From Halicephalobus mephisto (taxonomy: Eukaryota > Nematoda > Chromadorea > Rhabditida > Panagrolaimidae): a stretch of DNA of 64,000 nt. The first letter of the stretch is position 1; every line of letters begins with the position of its first letter. A program made the position numbers and the translations under genes. The stretch is from contig SWDT01000059.1 of NCBI GenBank assembly GCA_009193035.1, positions 17,904 through 81,903 of the forward strand, written 5' to 3'. The notes below the pieces were generated by a model that had not been told where the DNA came from, searched no databases, and saw only the letters and a program-made list of their open reading frames with translations. This document shows, piece after piece, positions 22,937 through 34,542 of this stretch.

Positions 22937-23147
22937 AGATTTTTAAATTTCGGATTTTGTTCTTGAATGATCAAAAGAATAACAGTCTTGTGTAAATGAT
23001 GGAATTATGTCTTATGCGACAACCATTGCAGAAATTGTAATATGACGTGTTTCTTTAATTGACTAATTCTGCAAAGATTATTACTCTTCGTTTTATTCGG
23101 ACAATGAAATTGCACAAAATTAATTATAACAACTTCTGGTAATTCTG

Positions 23148-23217
23148 CTTCGGTAGTACAGTGGTAGTATACGTGACAGTAAAGTTACGAGATTCGCTTT
23201 CGATTCCTGACCGAAGA
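23148..23217 (+). other. tRNA-like head of a probable SINE
   Basis: CTTCGGT and ACCGAAG form a perfect 7 bp acceptor-like stem. Between them lie an A-box-like TAGTACAGTGGTAGTA, a possible anticodon stem (CGTGAC/GTTACG with a six-base loop) and a B-box-like TTTCGATTCC. The anticodon loop has the wrong size, so this is not a working tRNA. The 300 bases that follow have a distinct, less AT-rich body, which fits a tRNA-derived SINE. Confidence 0.5.
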
Positions 23218-23305
23218 CTGCAGATCCAGGCCTTGCCAGCTGCAATCTGACTACAAACGGCTAAGATGCACTCGTCAAAGAAAGAAGCGAGCTCAGAAGG
23301 ACCGA

Positions 23306-23420
23306 AAAGATGATTTTAGTAAGAGGAAGAATTCTCTAAAGATGATTTTAGTAAGAGGAAGAATTCCCTAAAGATGATCTTAGTAAGAGAACAATTCCCT
23401 GAAGATGATCAGAAAGGTTG
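23306..23420 (+). repeat. Three tandem copies of a 30-32 bp unit
   Basis: Copies of AAAGATGATTTTAGTAAGAG followed by GAAGAATTCCCT lie in the body of the tRNA-like element. The stretch 23420-23890 is AT-rich spacer without a supported gene. Confidence 0.75.
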
Positions 23421-23894
23421 AGATGCGCGAACGCAAGCGAACAATAGAGGAGTCCAAGCTTGAGTATATTATGTCGTAAATCCTATATTCTAATTGCTTT
23501 GAAAACGTTCGATAAAGTGCTAAAATACTAAAATGATAATTCTGTTTCTTTGTTCTGAATTCTGAACGACGTCATTCCTGCTGCAAATTTGCGTACAAGT
23601 TGGGTCCTTGTGCCTCAGGCATTTTCGTTTTGAGGATTTTCACTTTCTGTGACAGAAATCTAATATTAAAAAATAACGAAAAATCAAATTTTGTGGACAT
23701 TTGTAAGAAATTCAACTTTGTGTCAAAATAAAATTAAAAATTAAAACTGCCGTAATTTTGTTTTTTAAATTATTCTAAATTAATTAATATTTATTTTATT
23801 CGAATCTAAAATTCAAAAAAATCACTTTAAAAAAGTCGTCTTAAGATCCATGACATTTGAAATTTAATTTAAAAATAAAATTTTTATTTTTGAA

Positions 23895-24135
23895 AAATGA
23901 ATAAATTTTAGAATTTTTTATTTTTGAAAAATAAATAAATTTTAGAATTTTTTCAAAAAATAAATAAATTTTAGAATTTTTTCGAAAAATCAATTAATTT
24001 TAGAATTTTTTCGAAAAATCAATTAATTTTAGAATTTTTTCGAAAAATGAATTAATTTTAGAATTTTTTCGAAAAATGAATTAATTTTAGAATTTTTTCG
24101 AAAAATGAATTAATTTTAGAATTTTTTATTTTTCT
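23895..24135. repeat. Tandem repeat, about 29 bp unit
   Basis: Seven or more copies of a unit like TTTTTTCGAAAAATGAATTA with TTTTAGAA, just upstream of the carboxylesterase gene. Confidence 0.85.
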
Positions 24136-24365
24136 AAAAAGTTTCAAAAACAATAATTTTCCAAATTTCGCTCACCACATAAATGATTGATCGATTTCTT
24201 GTTGCTTCTTTGTGCCAACCGGATAATGAATATCCTCGAGGACAGGTGACGCAATAGATCTGCTCTTCGAGACTAGGGATATATTTCCTCCCGAAATCGA
24301 TTGATTTTATTCAAAAAAATTTAATAAATTTGAATAAAATTTGGTTTTTTTTATTCGTTACAGTA

Positions 24366-27300
24366 ATGGAGAAAATTTATTTTATTATTTTTGTCTTATT
24401 TACTGTAATTGTCGATTGTCAAAATTTGGAAAAATCCAGATCCGTCTGGGTGGAACAAGGATTGGTCAGAGGCAAGATTTACAAAATCGGACAGAAACAA
24501 GTTCAGATATTCAGAGGGATACCGTATGCCGAACCTCCTGTGGGAGAATTGAGATTCGCGGTGAGTTTTTGAAGTTCATAAAATCGAAATTGTAAATCAC
24601 TGTGAAATTTCTTATTTTTTTGAAAAATTAAAAAAATTGAAAATTAAATTTTATTTTTTTTTTTTGAAAAATAAAAAAAATTAAAAATTAAATTTTTTTT
24701 TGGAAAAATAAAAAAAATCGAAAATTAAATTTTTTTATTTTTTGAAAAATTAAAAAAATCGAAAATTAAATTTTATTTTTTTTTTGTTAATTTTAAAAAT
24801 ATTTTTCAGAAACCTGTAAAAAAGTCCAGATGGGAACGAGAATACACAGCTGTCGATTACGGTGCTCCATGTCTTCAATTTATGGATTTTCACAGATATG
24901 ACAACTACTCAGGACCGAACATGCAGACAGAAAGTGAAAATTGTTTATTTTTAAATATTTTCTCTCCTTATGTAAGTTTTTAAAAAATATTAATTTTTAA
25001 AGAATTATCAAATCAATGATAAAAAATTAAATATCATTCGTGACGGGACCAAAGAAGTTTAATTTAGTAATTTTCTGATGTCTGTTATCTGTGAAAAAAT
25101 TTGGATCAATGGTCCTAACACGAATGATTTTTTGGGTTCTAACATGGATGATTTTTGGGTTCTAACACGAATAATTTTTGGGTTCTAACACGAATGATTT
25201 TTTGGGTTCTAACACGATTGATTTTTTAAGTTCTAACACCAATGATTTTTGGATCCTAACGCGAATGATTTTTTGGATCCTAACACGAATGATTTTTGGA
25301 TTCTAATATGAATAATTTTTGGTTTATTTTTTAACTATCAACATCATTGTTGATTTTTTTAAGTTATTCGTAACAAAACCAATGCCTTTTAATTTAATAT
25401 TTTTTATTTTCATTTTTTGATGTCATGTTTAAAATGGTCCTGACGTGATAATTTACTTTTTAATTGTGAATATTTTTAATAATTTTAAATATTATTCGCT
25501 GTGGGATCAATGTTTTTTAATTCGATATTTTTTATTTTTCGGAAATAGACTTCAAATTACGGTCTTTTCACGAATAATTTTTTATTTAATTTTTTATTAA
25601 TTATTTGGTTAATAATTTTCAATCATCATTTGTGGAAAAATTAAAATTTATTTTTAAAACAAATTTGGTTTTTTTGATTTTGTACGTTTAGGACAGTGAA
25701 GACGAATCTCGTCTTCATCCGATAATCGTCTGGATCCACGGGGGTTCCTTCCTCGCTGGGTCGGGAGACACAGGGATCGACATGGAGACTGTAGCTAAGA
25801 ACTTTGTCTTCAAGGGAGTGACTTTGATAACGATCAACTACCGTTTAGGACCTTTAGGATTTATATCTATCAATAAAAACGGAAAAATCGAAGGAAATTT
25901 CGGAATTTGGGACATGAAACTTGCTCTAGAATGGGTTCAAAGAAATATCAAACAATTTAATGGAGATCCTGGAAGAGTAACCATCATGGGAGAATCCGCC
26001 GGAGCTGCTGCTGTGAGTATTCTGGCGGTTTCTCCATTGACTCAAGGACTAGTCCATCAAGCCATCGCGATGAGCGGCAGTTCCACAGCTGGATGGGCCA
26101 TTCATCGAGGTGGATCTCCTCATTGGGACATGGAAAACGTGGCTTCATACATGACTTGTAGCAAACTCATCAGCGAAGAAGACACTTCTCAGATTCTGAA
26201 TCGGGAGCCGATGGCGGAGAGAACTAAGAAGAGAGATTACTGTAATCTACAGGAATCAGTTCCAGAGTGTCTGGTAAGTTGTTTGAAATTCCGAAATTAC
26301 GGACGATCGAAAAACATAAAAATTACTAATTTTAAAAATTAAAAATTTATTGTTTATTTTCATTTTTTAAAATAAGTTACATATGAAATTAAAGATTTTC
26401 AAAAGTAGATTCAGAATTTACTGTTTAACTTTTTTAGGAAACTTTCTGGAGCGAAATAATGATGATATTTATAAATGTTTTTACATTTTCGATCATTTTC
26501 CTTAAAAACTAGTTAAACTAGAATAATCCTTTAAGAAAATATATTTAATTACAAAAAATTAATCAATTTAAAGTAGAAAAAGAGTATTTTGAAAATAAAT
26601 AGTCAAAAGTTCGCTTAGTTAACAAGCGAGTTCGCTCAATACATAAGTGAATTCGCTCAATATATAAGCGAGTTCGCTTAACAATCATATGAGTGCACTT
26701 AATAAGTAAGTGAATTCGCTCAATATATAAGTGAATTCGCTTAACAATCACATGAGTGCACTTAATAAGTAAGCGAGTTCGCTCAATAGATAAGTGAATT
26801 CGCTCAATATATAAGTGAATTCGCTTAACAAACAAGCGAGTTCGCTTAACAATCGCAAGAGTGCACTTAATAAGTAAGCGAGTTCGCTCAATACATAAGT
26901 GAATTCGCTTAACAAATAGGCGAATGCCTTTGATAGATATATAAATATATTTAATAAGTAAGCGAACTCGCTTGGCAAATAAGTGAATTCGTTTAACATA
27001 TAGACGAAGTCGCCACATAGACAAACGAGTTCACTTATTTTCGTTCGACGTAAAATATGGAATTTCATATTTTTATTTTATTTTCTCATTCTAGAAAAAT
27101 AATTAACAAGAATTAACAATGGACGGTGAATGAGGATTCAACAATTTACAAAACGTAACTGATTCGAAATATTCAAATTTAAAGATTTTATTTATTTTAC
27201 AAAATTTCCATTTTTCAGCGTGACGGATCAATTGAATCTTCAAAACATATGCTGGAGTGCTTCAGAAGAGAAGTGAACTTTTCTGTTCCCCTCTTCAGAA

Positions 27301-29155
27301 GAGCTCTAGCGGTGGAATTGGGAGTTTCGAAAATGATCATCGACAACGAACTCATAACTGCGAACGGATTAGAAATGATTGAAGAATTCGCTCGGATTCC
27401 GCTCTTGACAGGAGTTGCCAGAAGAGAATGGGCTCACAAAAAACCCGAATTTTATCAGTTTGTGAAATTTGAAAATCTCTCCAGAAGTCAAGTGGAAGAC
27501 AGTGTTAAAAAAGTAATCGAAAACGCCTTCATTCCCAGAATCCCGACGAAAATTACGAACACCACAATCGATTTGATCTCGAATGCTACTTATCTCAGAT
27601 ACATGGAAGACGTCAATTTCAACTACAGTATGCCAGAAGTCGTGAAAAGACTACAAAATGTGAGTTTTTGGAATTTAAACTTGAAAATAGTACTTTTAAA
27701 ATTAAAATTTTTTTATTTAAAACAAAATAAAAAATTTTTTTATTTTAAAAAAAATAAAAATTTTTTTATTTTAAACAAAAATTAAATTTATTTTATTTTG
27801 AACAAAAATCAAAATTTATTTTATTTTAAATAAAAATTAAATTTATTTTATTTTGAACAAAAATTAAATTTATTTTATTTTAAATAAAAATTAAATTTAT
27901 TTTATTTAAAACAAAAATTAAATTTATTTTATTTTGAACAAAAATCAAAATTTATTTTATTTTGAACAAAAATCAAAATTTATTTTATTTTGAACAAAAA
28001 TTAAAATTTTTGAGAATCTGACGGAAGATTCTGGAATTTTTGAAAAGTTTATGAAATTTTTTAAAAATCTCCACTGGATTCTGAAAAATTTCAGAAATTT
28101 TTATATTTTCAAAAGTTTAAGAATCTGTTAAATTCTAAAATTTTTGGGAATTTTAACTTGTCGAAAAAAGTTCAAAAAGAATTTTGGAAAATTTCTACAG
28201 TATTTCAAAAATTTTTCGATATTTTTAAAAATTTCTAAAATTTGTTTATTTTTGAAAATTTTGTTTTTATTCAATTTTGGAATTTTATGAAATTTTTAAA
28301 AATTCTAAAAACTTCCAAAGGATTCTGACAGGTTTCAGAAGTTCCCACGGACTTCTGGAGTTTCTGAATCTTCTACTGGATTCTAGAAAAATTGTTTTTA
28401 AAATTGAGAATTATTTTTATATAGTTTTTAAATAAGAAAATTCACAGCTCGAAGCCGACATTGAATTTGTTTCTCCTTGTCAACGGGAGATTGATGCTTA
28501 TGTCTCGAACGGAATCCCTGTTTTTGCCTACTCTTTCGACTACATGCCCCGAGGGCCTCTGATCGAAGAAGAACACTGGTACTACTCCCTCTTCGGAGAC
28601 ACCCCTGTCACCGTCAGACGGATAGCCCAGGGGTCCACGAAGGACGGACCTTTCCATGGTCTTGATCACGCTTTCGTCTTCACCGAAGGCTACAGTAGTA
28701 ACTTCAGAATCGAGCCGTTCAGCAAAAGAGACAAGTTGATGTCGAAGATGTTCACAAAAATGATCGTCAATTTCGTCATCAAAGGAGATCCTTCGACAGA
28801 ACACTTTACTTGGCCAGTATACAGTAATGAAACTGCAAATTACGTTTCGCTGGACCTTCCCCCGAGGGTGGTCCCCGGAGAGGTCCATTTCCCCGCCCCC
28901 ATGTTCTGGAACAAAGAAGCCGAAATGCTGGCCAAGTACACCATGATCGACACCAGCAAGGCAGAACAGGAAATAACGGAACTAACGACGGAAGAAAGAA
29001 TCCAATTAGCTGCTTATGAAAGAGCCTGGAAAGCCCTCTGGCTACTAGTCATCATGATCGTAATTGTCAGCTGGATCTTTGTTATTTATTGTGTCTGTCA
29101 CGTCGGAAGAAGAGCCCCCGCCAAGCCCTATGATAACATTGTTATTAATCGGTGA
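24366..29155 (+). CDS. Membrane-anchored carboxylesterase (type B family)
   Basis: Five exons join in phase: 24366-24560, 24810-24971, 25692-26273, 27219-27659 and 28448-29155, giving 695 residues. The product starts with a signal peptide (MEKIYFIIFVLFTVIVDC). Family hallmarks follow in order: FRGIPYAEPPVGELRFA, SENCLFLNIFSP, the oxyanion-hole HGGSF, the nucleophile elbow GESAGAA with the catalytic Ser, and GPFHGLDHAFVF with the likely catalytic His. Near the C terminus, LWLLVIMIVIVSWIFVIYC is a single membrane helix with a short basic cytosolic tail, so the enzyme domain should face outside the cell. The family hydrolyses carboxylic esters; some members are adhesion proteins, but the kept Ser and His favour an enzyme. 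The start follows GTTACAG, a likely trans-splice acceptor. Confidence 0.92.
25105..25330 (+). repeat. Tandem repeat in esterase intron 2, about 24 bp unit
   Basis: About nine copies of GTTCTAACACGAATGATTTT followed by TTGG, with GGATCC variants in the later copies. It lies in the 720-base intron between the second and third esterase exons. Confidence 0.85.
26610..27040. repeat. 21 bp minisatellite with palindromic GAATTCGC core, esterase intron 3
   Basis: About eighteen units alternate between AAGTGAATTCGCT and AAGCGAGTTCGCT cores, each followed by CAATATAT, TAACAATC or TTAATAAGT linkers. Cores are close to self-complementary (GCGAATTCGC), and three-unit blocks form a higher-order period near 63 bp. 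The unit length is divisible by three, which leaves long open frames on the minus strand; these are not genes. Confidence 0.9.
27690..28010. repeat. AT-rich tandem repeat, about 30 bp unit, esterase intron 4
   Basis: Copies of AACAAAAATTAAATTTATTT followed by TATTTT run head to tail right after the fourth esterase exon. Confidence 0.8.
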
Positions 29156-29159
29156 TTAT

Positions 29160-29760
29160 AAAAAATAAAAATTCTTAAATTTAAAAAAATTCATCTTTCA
29201 AAATATAAATTCTTAAAATTTTAAAAATAATAATCTTTCAAAATAAAAATTCTTAAATTTTTTAAAATAATAATCTTTTAAAATAAAAATTCTTAAATTT
29301 AAAAAAATTCATCTTTCAAAATATAAATTCTTAAAATTTTAAAAATAATAATCTTTTAAAATAAAAATTCTTAAATTTAAAAAAAATTTATTTTTGAAAA
29401 TAAAAATTCTTAAATTTAAAAAAAATTCATCTTTTAAAATTTAAAAATTCTTAAATTTTAAAAAACTTTTATTTTTGGAAATTAAAAATTCTTAAATTTT
29501 AAAAAACATTCATTTTTAAAAATAAAAATTCTTAAATTTCTAAAAATAATAATCTTTTAAAATAAAAATTCTTAAATTTTAAAAAACATTTATTTTTGAA
29601 AATAAAAATTCTTAAATTTAAAAAAAATTCATCTTTTAAAATTTAAAAATTCTTAAATTTAAAAAAAATTTATTTTTGAAAATAAAAATTCTTACATTTT
29701 TAAAAATAAAAAATAAAAATTCTTAAATTTTGAATTTTGAATTTTAAAAAAAATTCATTT
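29160..29760. repeat. AT-rich tandem repeat between esterase and UGP genes
   Basis: Many copies of AAAATAAAAATTCTTAAATT separated by A runs and TTCATCTTT or TTTATTTTTG. It fills the gap between the stop of the esterase gene and the 3' end of the convergent UGP gene. Confidence 0.8.
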
Positions 29761-29941
29761 TTTAAAAATAAAAAATTCTTGAATAATTTATTTTTTACTT
29801 TAAAAAATTTAATTAATTGGAAGTTCTTTTAACTAAATAAATAAATTTTTATTGAAAAATAAAAATTAATTAATATCATAGTATTTGAATATTTTTAAGT
29901 TCATAAAAAATTAATTTTAAATTTGACGAAAATTCCGAATA

Positions 29942-31825
29942 TTAATTTTGAGTAACAGTTTCTCCGTCTTTGAGGATTACGGTATCTCCTTCTTTTGCTT
30001 CTAGTTTTACTTTTCCCTTCAGGACCACGTTCTGGCCGAACCAGACGTCTCCCGTTACGGTCAGGGATTCGACCTCCTTCAGACTCGGGACATTTTTGAA
30101 TCTTTTTTGAAATTCTAAAAAATCATCAAATTCCTTGGATAAAGATATCAAAGGAACGGTTTTTCTGGTCTTGACAAGATAAACATTGCCTTCATTGTTC
30201 AACTCGAAAATGTCACTGGAAACAAGTAGGAGGTCCTGGGTCCTCTTGACAGGCAGAAATCGGGATCTGCTGACTTTCAGACCACAGGCTTTCGGGAAGT
30301 TCCTGATCGCTCCTCCGATGGAAGTCTCGAGTTGGATGATCTTCTCACCGGTTGAGAGGGTCTGCAAATATCCGAATTAACAAAGTACATTCACATTAAT
30401 ATATACTTTTTATATTTTTTAAATAAAAAATTTTCTTAATTAAAAATAATCTTTTTTTATTTTAAAATTTCCTTAATTAAAAATCATCTTTTTTAAATAA
30501 AAAATTTTCCTAATTAAAAATAATCTTTTTTTATTTTAAAATTTCCTTAATTAAAAATCATCTTTTTTAATTTTGAAATTTTCCATTGGATTTTGGAAAA
30601 TTTCAAAAATGTTTAGAAATTACTGAAAAGTTCTGGAAATTTCCATTGACTTCTATAAAATTCCGAAAATTTCTAGATTTCGGAAATTTTGGGAATTTCT
30701 AGATTTTGGAAATTTCGGAAATTTTGAAAATTTCTAGAATTCGGAAATTTTGAAAATTTCTAGAATTCGGAAATTTTGAAAATTTCTAGATTTCGAAAAT
30801 TTTGGGGATTTCTAGATTTCGGAAATTTCGGGAATTTTAAAAATTGAAATTTCACCGACCTTTTTGTTAGCGATGATTTCCCTTTTGATTTCTCCCAGTC
30901 TCGGTCTGATTGCCTTCAAATCGATCCAGATGTTGTTAGTATTGAATATTTTGAAGGTTTTCGTGCTGCAAAACTCCTCAATTCCCTCAGGGGGTACTTG
31001 GGGCATTTCCAAGTGCATGAATCTTCCGCCAATTTTAATCAAAGTTCCTCCTTTGATGTCCGCAGGGGTTTTTTCCGTGACTTCCATCATGTACTCCCTG
31101 TTTCCGTCGATGAGGGCCTTGATGAATCTGGGATCTACAGTAGCCCCAGTGTTGTCTATGTTGGAAACGAACAGGATGTCCTTTTTTTTCCGGAGCAATT
31201 CATCTGCCAAATCCGAAGTCAAAAGAGTTTCGAAAATGTTCCCATGCCCCGGGGGATAGTGAAATTCGCTCTTATCCGGTCCGGCATACGGTACTGGAAG
31301 AAGATTATCCTCGAAAATCCTGGGACATTTCGATTGTTCAAATTGAATAATTTCTAAATTTTCAATTTTATTTTTTAATAAATAATTTTTAGTTTTTTCC
31401 AAAGTATTGAAGCTCTCCATCAACAAAATAGGAATATTACAGTAATATTTCTCGTTCAAACTGCTTACTTGCCGGAGGGCAATGTCCAAAAAAGTAAATC
31501 CGTTCTTGACCGTTATCAGACTCTTAGGTCCGCTGCACCCCATGGTCGTCCCCAGGCCCCCGTTCAGACGGACAACTGCCAGACGATTTAGTAAATTTTT
31601 GGCTTCAGATTCCTCAACCATCGGAAGATCGTCAGATTCAATAAAATCAGATTCCTCCGGCAATGTCCAGGAATTCCAATCGATCGTCGCCGGTTCTTCC
31701 AGAAATTGAGAGTAAAGTTTGTAAAAAACGGCCATGTCGTTTTTGGACTTCGGATCAGTAACAAGAGATTCAAGGATCTCACTACAGGATTTCAAAAGTT
31801 CACTTTTCTTTTCAGAAGTCATCAT
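29942..31825 (-). CDS. UGP2: UTP-glucose-1-phosphate uridylyltransferase
   Basis: Two exons, 31825-30860 and 30361-29942, join in phase 0 to give 461 residues, close to the usual length. The enzyme makes UDP-glucose from UTP and glucose 1-phosphate in the cytosol, feeding glycogen, trehalose and glycan synthesis. Visible motifs are the nucleotide-binding RLNGGLGTTMGCSGPKS, IDNTGATVDPRF, KGGTLI, NTNNIW, KIIQLETSIGGAI and RSRFLPVKRTQDLLL. A short C-terminal beta-helix follows (SLTVTGDVWFGQNVVLKGKV). The start lies just after TTTTTTTAGTT, a likely trans-splice acceptor. The intron begins GTCGGT, a less common donor, but the joined segment (ANKK-TLSTGEK) matches the family spacing. Confidence 0.93.
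30640..30835. repeat. Tandem repeat in the UGP intron
   Basis: Repeats of AATTTCTAGATTTCGGAAAT and close variants, about 30-33 bp apart, lie within the only intron of the UGP gene. Confidence 0.75.
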
Positions 31826-32342
31826 AACTAAAAAAATAAAAACTATTTTTTTAAAAATTCGGAAAAATAATTTTTAAAAATTTCAAAATTTTATTTTTTT
31901 TTATTAAAAAATTCAAAAAAAACTATTTTTTTAAAAATTCCAAAATTTTAAATTTTTTCAATTTGAAAAAATAAAAAATAATTTTTAAAAATTTCAAAAT
32001 TTTATTTTTTTTTATTTAAAAAAGTCAAAAAAAATAATTTTTTTAAAATAAAATTATAAAAATTTTTTAATTTCTTTCGACACGAATTTTTAGGTTTTAG
32101 GATTTTTATTTTTGAAATTAGAAAGTTTTTTATAAAGTTATTAATTTTATAAGGTAATCAAACTAGGAAAAAATAACACAACAGAGTACATTGTTCCTAA
32201 GACGAGAAGAATCAATATTTTCCGATCAATTATGATACTGATCGAGAGTCTTCCTTCCGACTGACCTTCAATTTTAAAACAGTTTATTGTGAAAAATTAA
32301 GTTTTAAAAACAAATAACTTAATCAAATTTAAATTTATTAAG

Positions 32343-32745
32343 AAAATTAAAATTTTATTAGTTCTAAAAATAAACGTAATCAGTGATTACTAAAAAACAA
32401 TTAAATACTGTATTTTCTAAGTGGTCTTGAGTGGAAAACAATCCAGACTGATCACCCGAATGATAATAAAGTGAAAATTAAAATTTTATTAGTTCTAAAA
32501 ATAAACGTAATTAGTGATTACTAAAGAACAACTGAATACTCTACCTTCCATGTGGTCCTGAATGGAAAACAACTCAGACTGGTTACGTGGGTAGTAATGA
32601 TTTTAAATTTAAAAATTAAAAAAATTAAAATTTTATCAATATGAGAAGCAGTGCAACCAGTGGCTACGAAAGAGAACTTAAATACTGTAGCTTCCAAGTG
32701 GTCCTGGATGGAAAACAATCCAGACTGGTTGCGTGGGTGAGGCTG
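32343..32745. repeat. Three tandem copies of a 130 bp unit
   Basis: Each copy begins AAAATTAAAATTTTAT and contains an (A/T)AATACTGTA-like segment, AAGTGGTCCTG-type sequence and TGGAAAACAATCCAGACTG. The third copy is the most diverged. It lies upstream of UGP in a 1.1 kb gap (31826-32943) that is otherwise AT-rich and without genes. Confidence 0.85.
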
Positions 32746-32943
32746 TACGGCACTTTTCCCTCCTCTCTTTCGTGAGATTTATATCGTTTATTTCGTTTTT
32801 ATAATAATTTTTTATAGTTAATTTAATATTTCAGTTGAGTAAGAAGAATTTCGAAATCAGTGAGAATTGAAAAGAAAAATAAGGAGCAAATATCGCTGGG
32901 GACCAACTGTCGTGCAGTCCGTGGATGGTGATGATTTCGAAAT

Positions 32944-33673
32944 TTATTCTGTATGTTCTTTGGAATTTAACTTCATGATTTCCCCGTCGCTAAAAATGCA
33001 AATTTCTTCATTGATCTTAAATGACTGACAGTATTCTTCGATTTCGTCAATCTGGAAGTCCCCAACGAATCCTCCAACTTTTGAAAATCCTTCGATTTTT
33101 TCTAAATGCACTTCGTCGAATCCCAGTTCCTTCTGTTTTTTTCAGATTCCGAATATAGATGAATTTGCTTTCCTGAGGTCCTTTCCCGGCAAAAATTATT
33201 TCCGTTCTAGAGTATTCGAGGATATTTGAAGTTCTTTGAGATGACGAAATATCCGGAAGCAGAATTCTGATTTCAAAAAAAACTTAAAAATTAATTTTGT
33301 AATTTTTAAAAACAAAATCAGTTTGACTATTTCAAAAAATTTCAAAAATGGCATCCAAGAAAGTTGATATAATATTTTTTACAAAATTTTATGAATTTTC
33401 AATTTTCGAAAAATGTTCTTCGATCGATTTCGTAATTTAGGTTTTTGAATTTTTCTTCATCGTTGTAGGTTTCCCGGAATAAAGGATAAACATAACGTCC
33501 ATTTCAGGAACAATGCCACAGGCAATGTTGAATCCAGCTGGGTCCTGGAAGGAAAATGAAAAAGATGTTTCGAAATCAGAAAAATCAAAGCTTCTTAAAA
33601 TCTGAATCCCGTCGGCTTTGGAATACGTCTGGAGGTCGTGGATGTAACTTTTTAAGAATCCCGAGAGATCCAT
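32944..33673 (-). pseudogene. Unidentified gene with disrupted reading frame
   Basis: The likely ATG at 33673 starts MDLSGFLKSYIHDLQTYS and runs to about FNIACGIVPEMDVMFILYS. There the frame is lost, although another frame goes on with RETYNDEEKFKNLNYEIDRR. After about 190 AT-rich bases ending TTGAAATCAG, coding resumes (ILLPDISSSQRTSNILEYS). It breaks again at a run of seven A's and then continues in the next frame (QKELGFDEVHLEKIEGFSKV ... LNSKEHTE) to a TAA at 32944-32946. The pieces look like one protein of roughly 200 residues. I do not recognise it. It is either a decaying gene or one with base-count errors in the sequence. It is divergent from the plus-strand exon at 33747. Confidence 0.4.
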
Positions 33674-33746
33674 TTGGGAGATTAGGTAGGATTGAGTACA
33701 TTTGCGAGAACACTATTGCAGCGGAAAAACTGACGACTCTCAAGTC

Positions 33747-33843
33747 ATGTTGAAAAAAAGCAATGGTCATTTTTTCAACGCCAGTCAATCGCCATTTCAG
33801 AACAGTACAATTGCACCCCCCGGAGTGTATCCAGTCCAACACG
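33747..33843 (+). pseudogene. Orphan first exon cut off by the histone cluster
   Basis: MLKKSNGHFFNASQSPFQNS continues to PPGVYPVQH and ends at CACG|GTAAGTACC, a good 5' splice site. No matching downstream exon follows; the histone H2A unit begins within 130 bases. The peptide is polar and Pro/Asn-rich and the family is unknown. It may be the start of a gene broken by the histone rearrangement, or a chance frame. Confidence 0.3.
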
Positions 33844-33974
33844 GTAAGTACCCCATTCACTTTCTACGTCCTCACCTCACATTGATATCATCTCTTCCCA
33901 ATACTAATTCTCAACCACGAGCCCCGAACATTTTATTTATTCACAACCTGTCTTTGATTTAGGAATCTGTATGT

Positions 33975-33990
33975 GGCCCTAAAGAGGGCC
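33975..33990 (-). terminator. Histone 3' stem-loop of left H2A
   Basis: Six-base-pair stem GGCCCT/AGGGCC with a four-base loop, in the CCAAAGGCCC...GGGCCAC context typical of histone mRNA 3' ends bound by SLBP. The minus-strand reading follows the left H2A copy. Confidence 0.85.
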
Positions 33991-34039
33991 TTTGGAATAA
34001 AACAGCTCAGAGGAGCATCAGGCAAAGCAAGTCGGGGAC

Positions 34040-34480
34040 TTACTGGCTTTCGGCGTGCTTGGCACTGGCCTTGGGGAGAAGGCTGGTGTGGATGGAAGGA
34101 AGAACACCACCTTGGGCGATGGTGACTCCGGCGAGAAGCTTGTTCAATTCCTCGTCGTTGCGGACAGCGAGTTGCAAGTGGTGCGGAGGGTGATTCTGGT
34201 CTTCTTGTTGTCGCGGGCGGCGTTTCCGGCCAATTCCAGAACTTAAGCAGCGAGGTACTCAAGAACAGCGGCGAGGTAGACAGGGGCTCCACCTGCAAGG
34301 AAACTCATATATCAAAATCGAAAAGCAAGACGAAAACCAACCTCCGACGCGTTCAGCGTAGTGTCCCTTGCGGAGCAGTCTGTGAAGACGACCAACAGGG
34401 AATTGAAGTCCAGCACGGCTGCTTCGTGATTTAGCCTTTCCGCCAGTCTTGGCCTTGGCTCCTTTTCCTCTTCCAGACAT
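34040..34480 (-). pseudogene. H2A: Histone H2A, left copy, with nonsense and frameshift
   Basis: Exon 1 (34480-34342) encodes a normal H2A start, [20 protein letters not shown] through HYAERVG, and ends at GTTGGT. Exon 2 (from 34292) begins [16 protein letters not shown] but then has TAA at 34243-34245 where the right copy has GAA, made by two substitutions. Further on an extra base (ATCACCCTCCGCACCAC here, ATCAACCCTCGCCAC in the right copy) shifts the frame. The C-terminal part also differs from the right copy ([13 protein letters not shown] against [13 protein letters not shown]), so the two are paralogues rather than alleles. Stem-loop and TATA box are kept. Confidence 0.8.
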
Positions 34481-34542
34481 GATGAGATTTGAGCTTGCGA
34501 GTTATCGAACAAAGTCGAGTGAGGGAAGTAGGCACCTTTGCG

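Noticed and set aside
25105..25330. Regular direct repeats that might suggest a CRISPR array
   Set aside because: Units are contiguous with no unique spacers, lie in an intron, and the genome is eukaryotic.
26563..27068. Long open frames of 106-153 codons on the minus strand with RIHLYIERTRLLIK-type repeats
   Set aside because: They are a by-product of the 21 bp minisatellite, whose unit length is a multiple of three. The region lies inside an esterase intron.
32944..33673. Assigning the disrupted gene to a PCI-domain or checkpoint-clamp family
   Set aside because: The similarity was only a loose hydrophobic pattern in the N terminus and did not extend to the C-terminal part.
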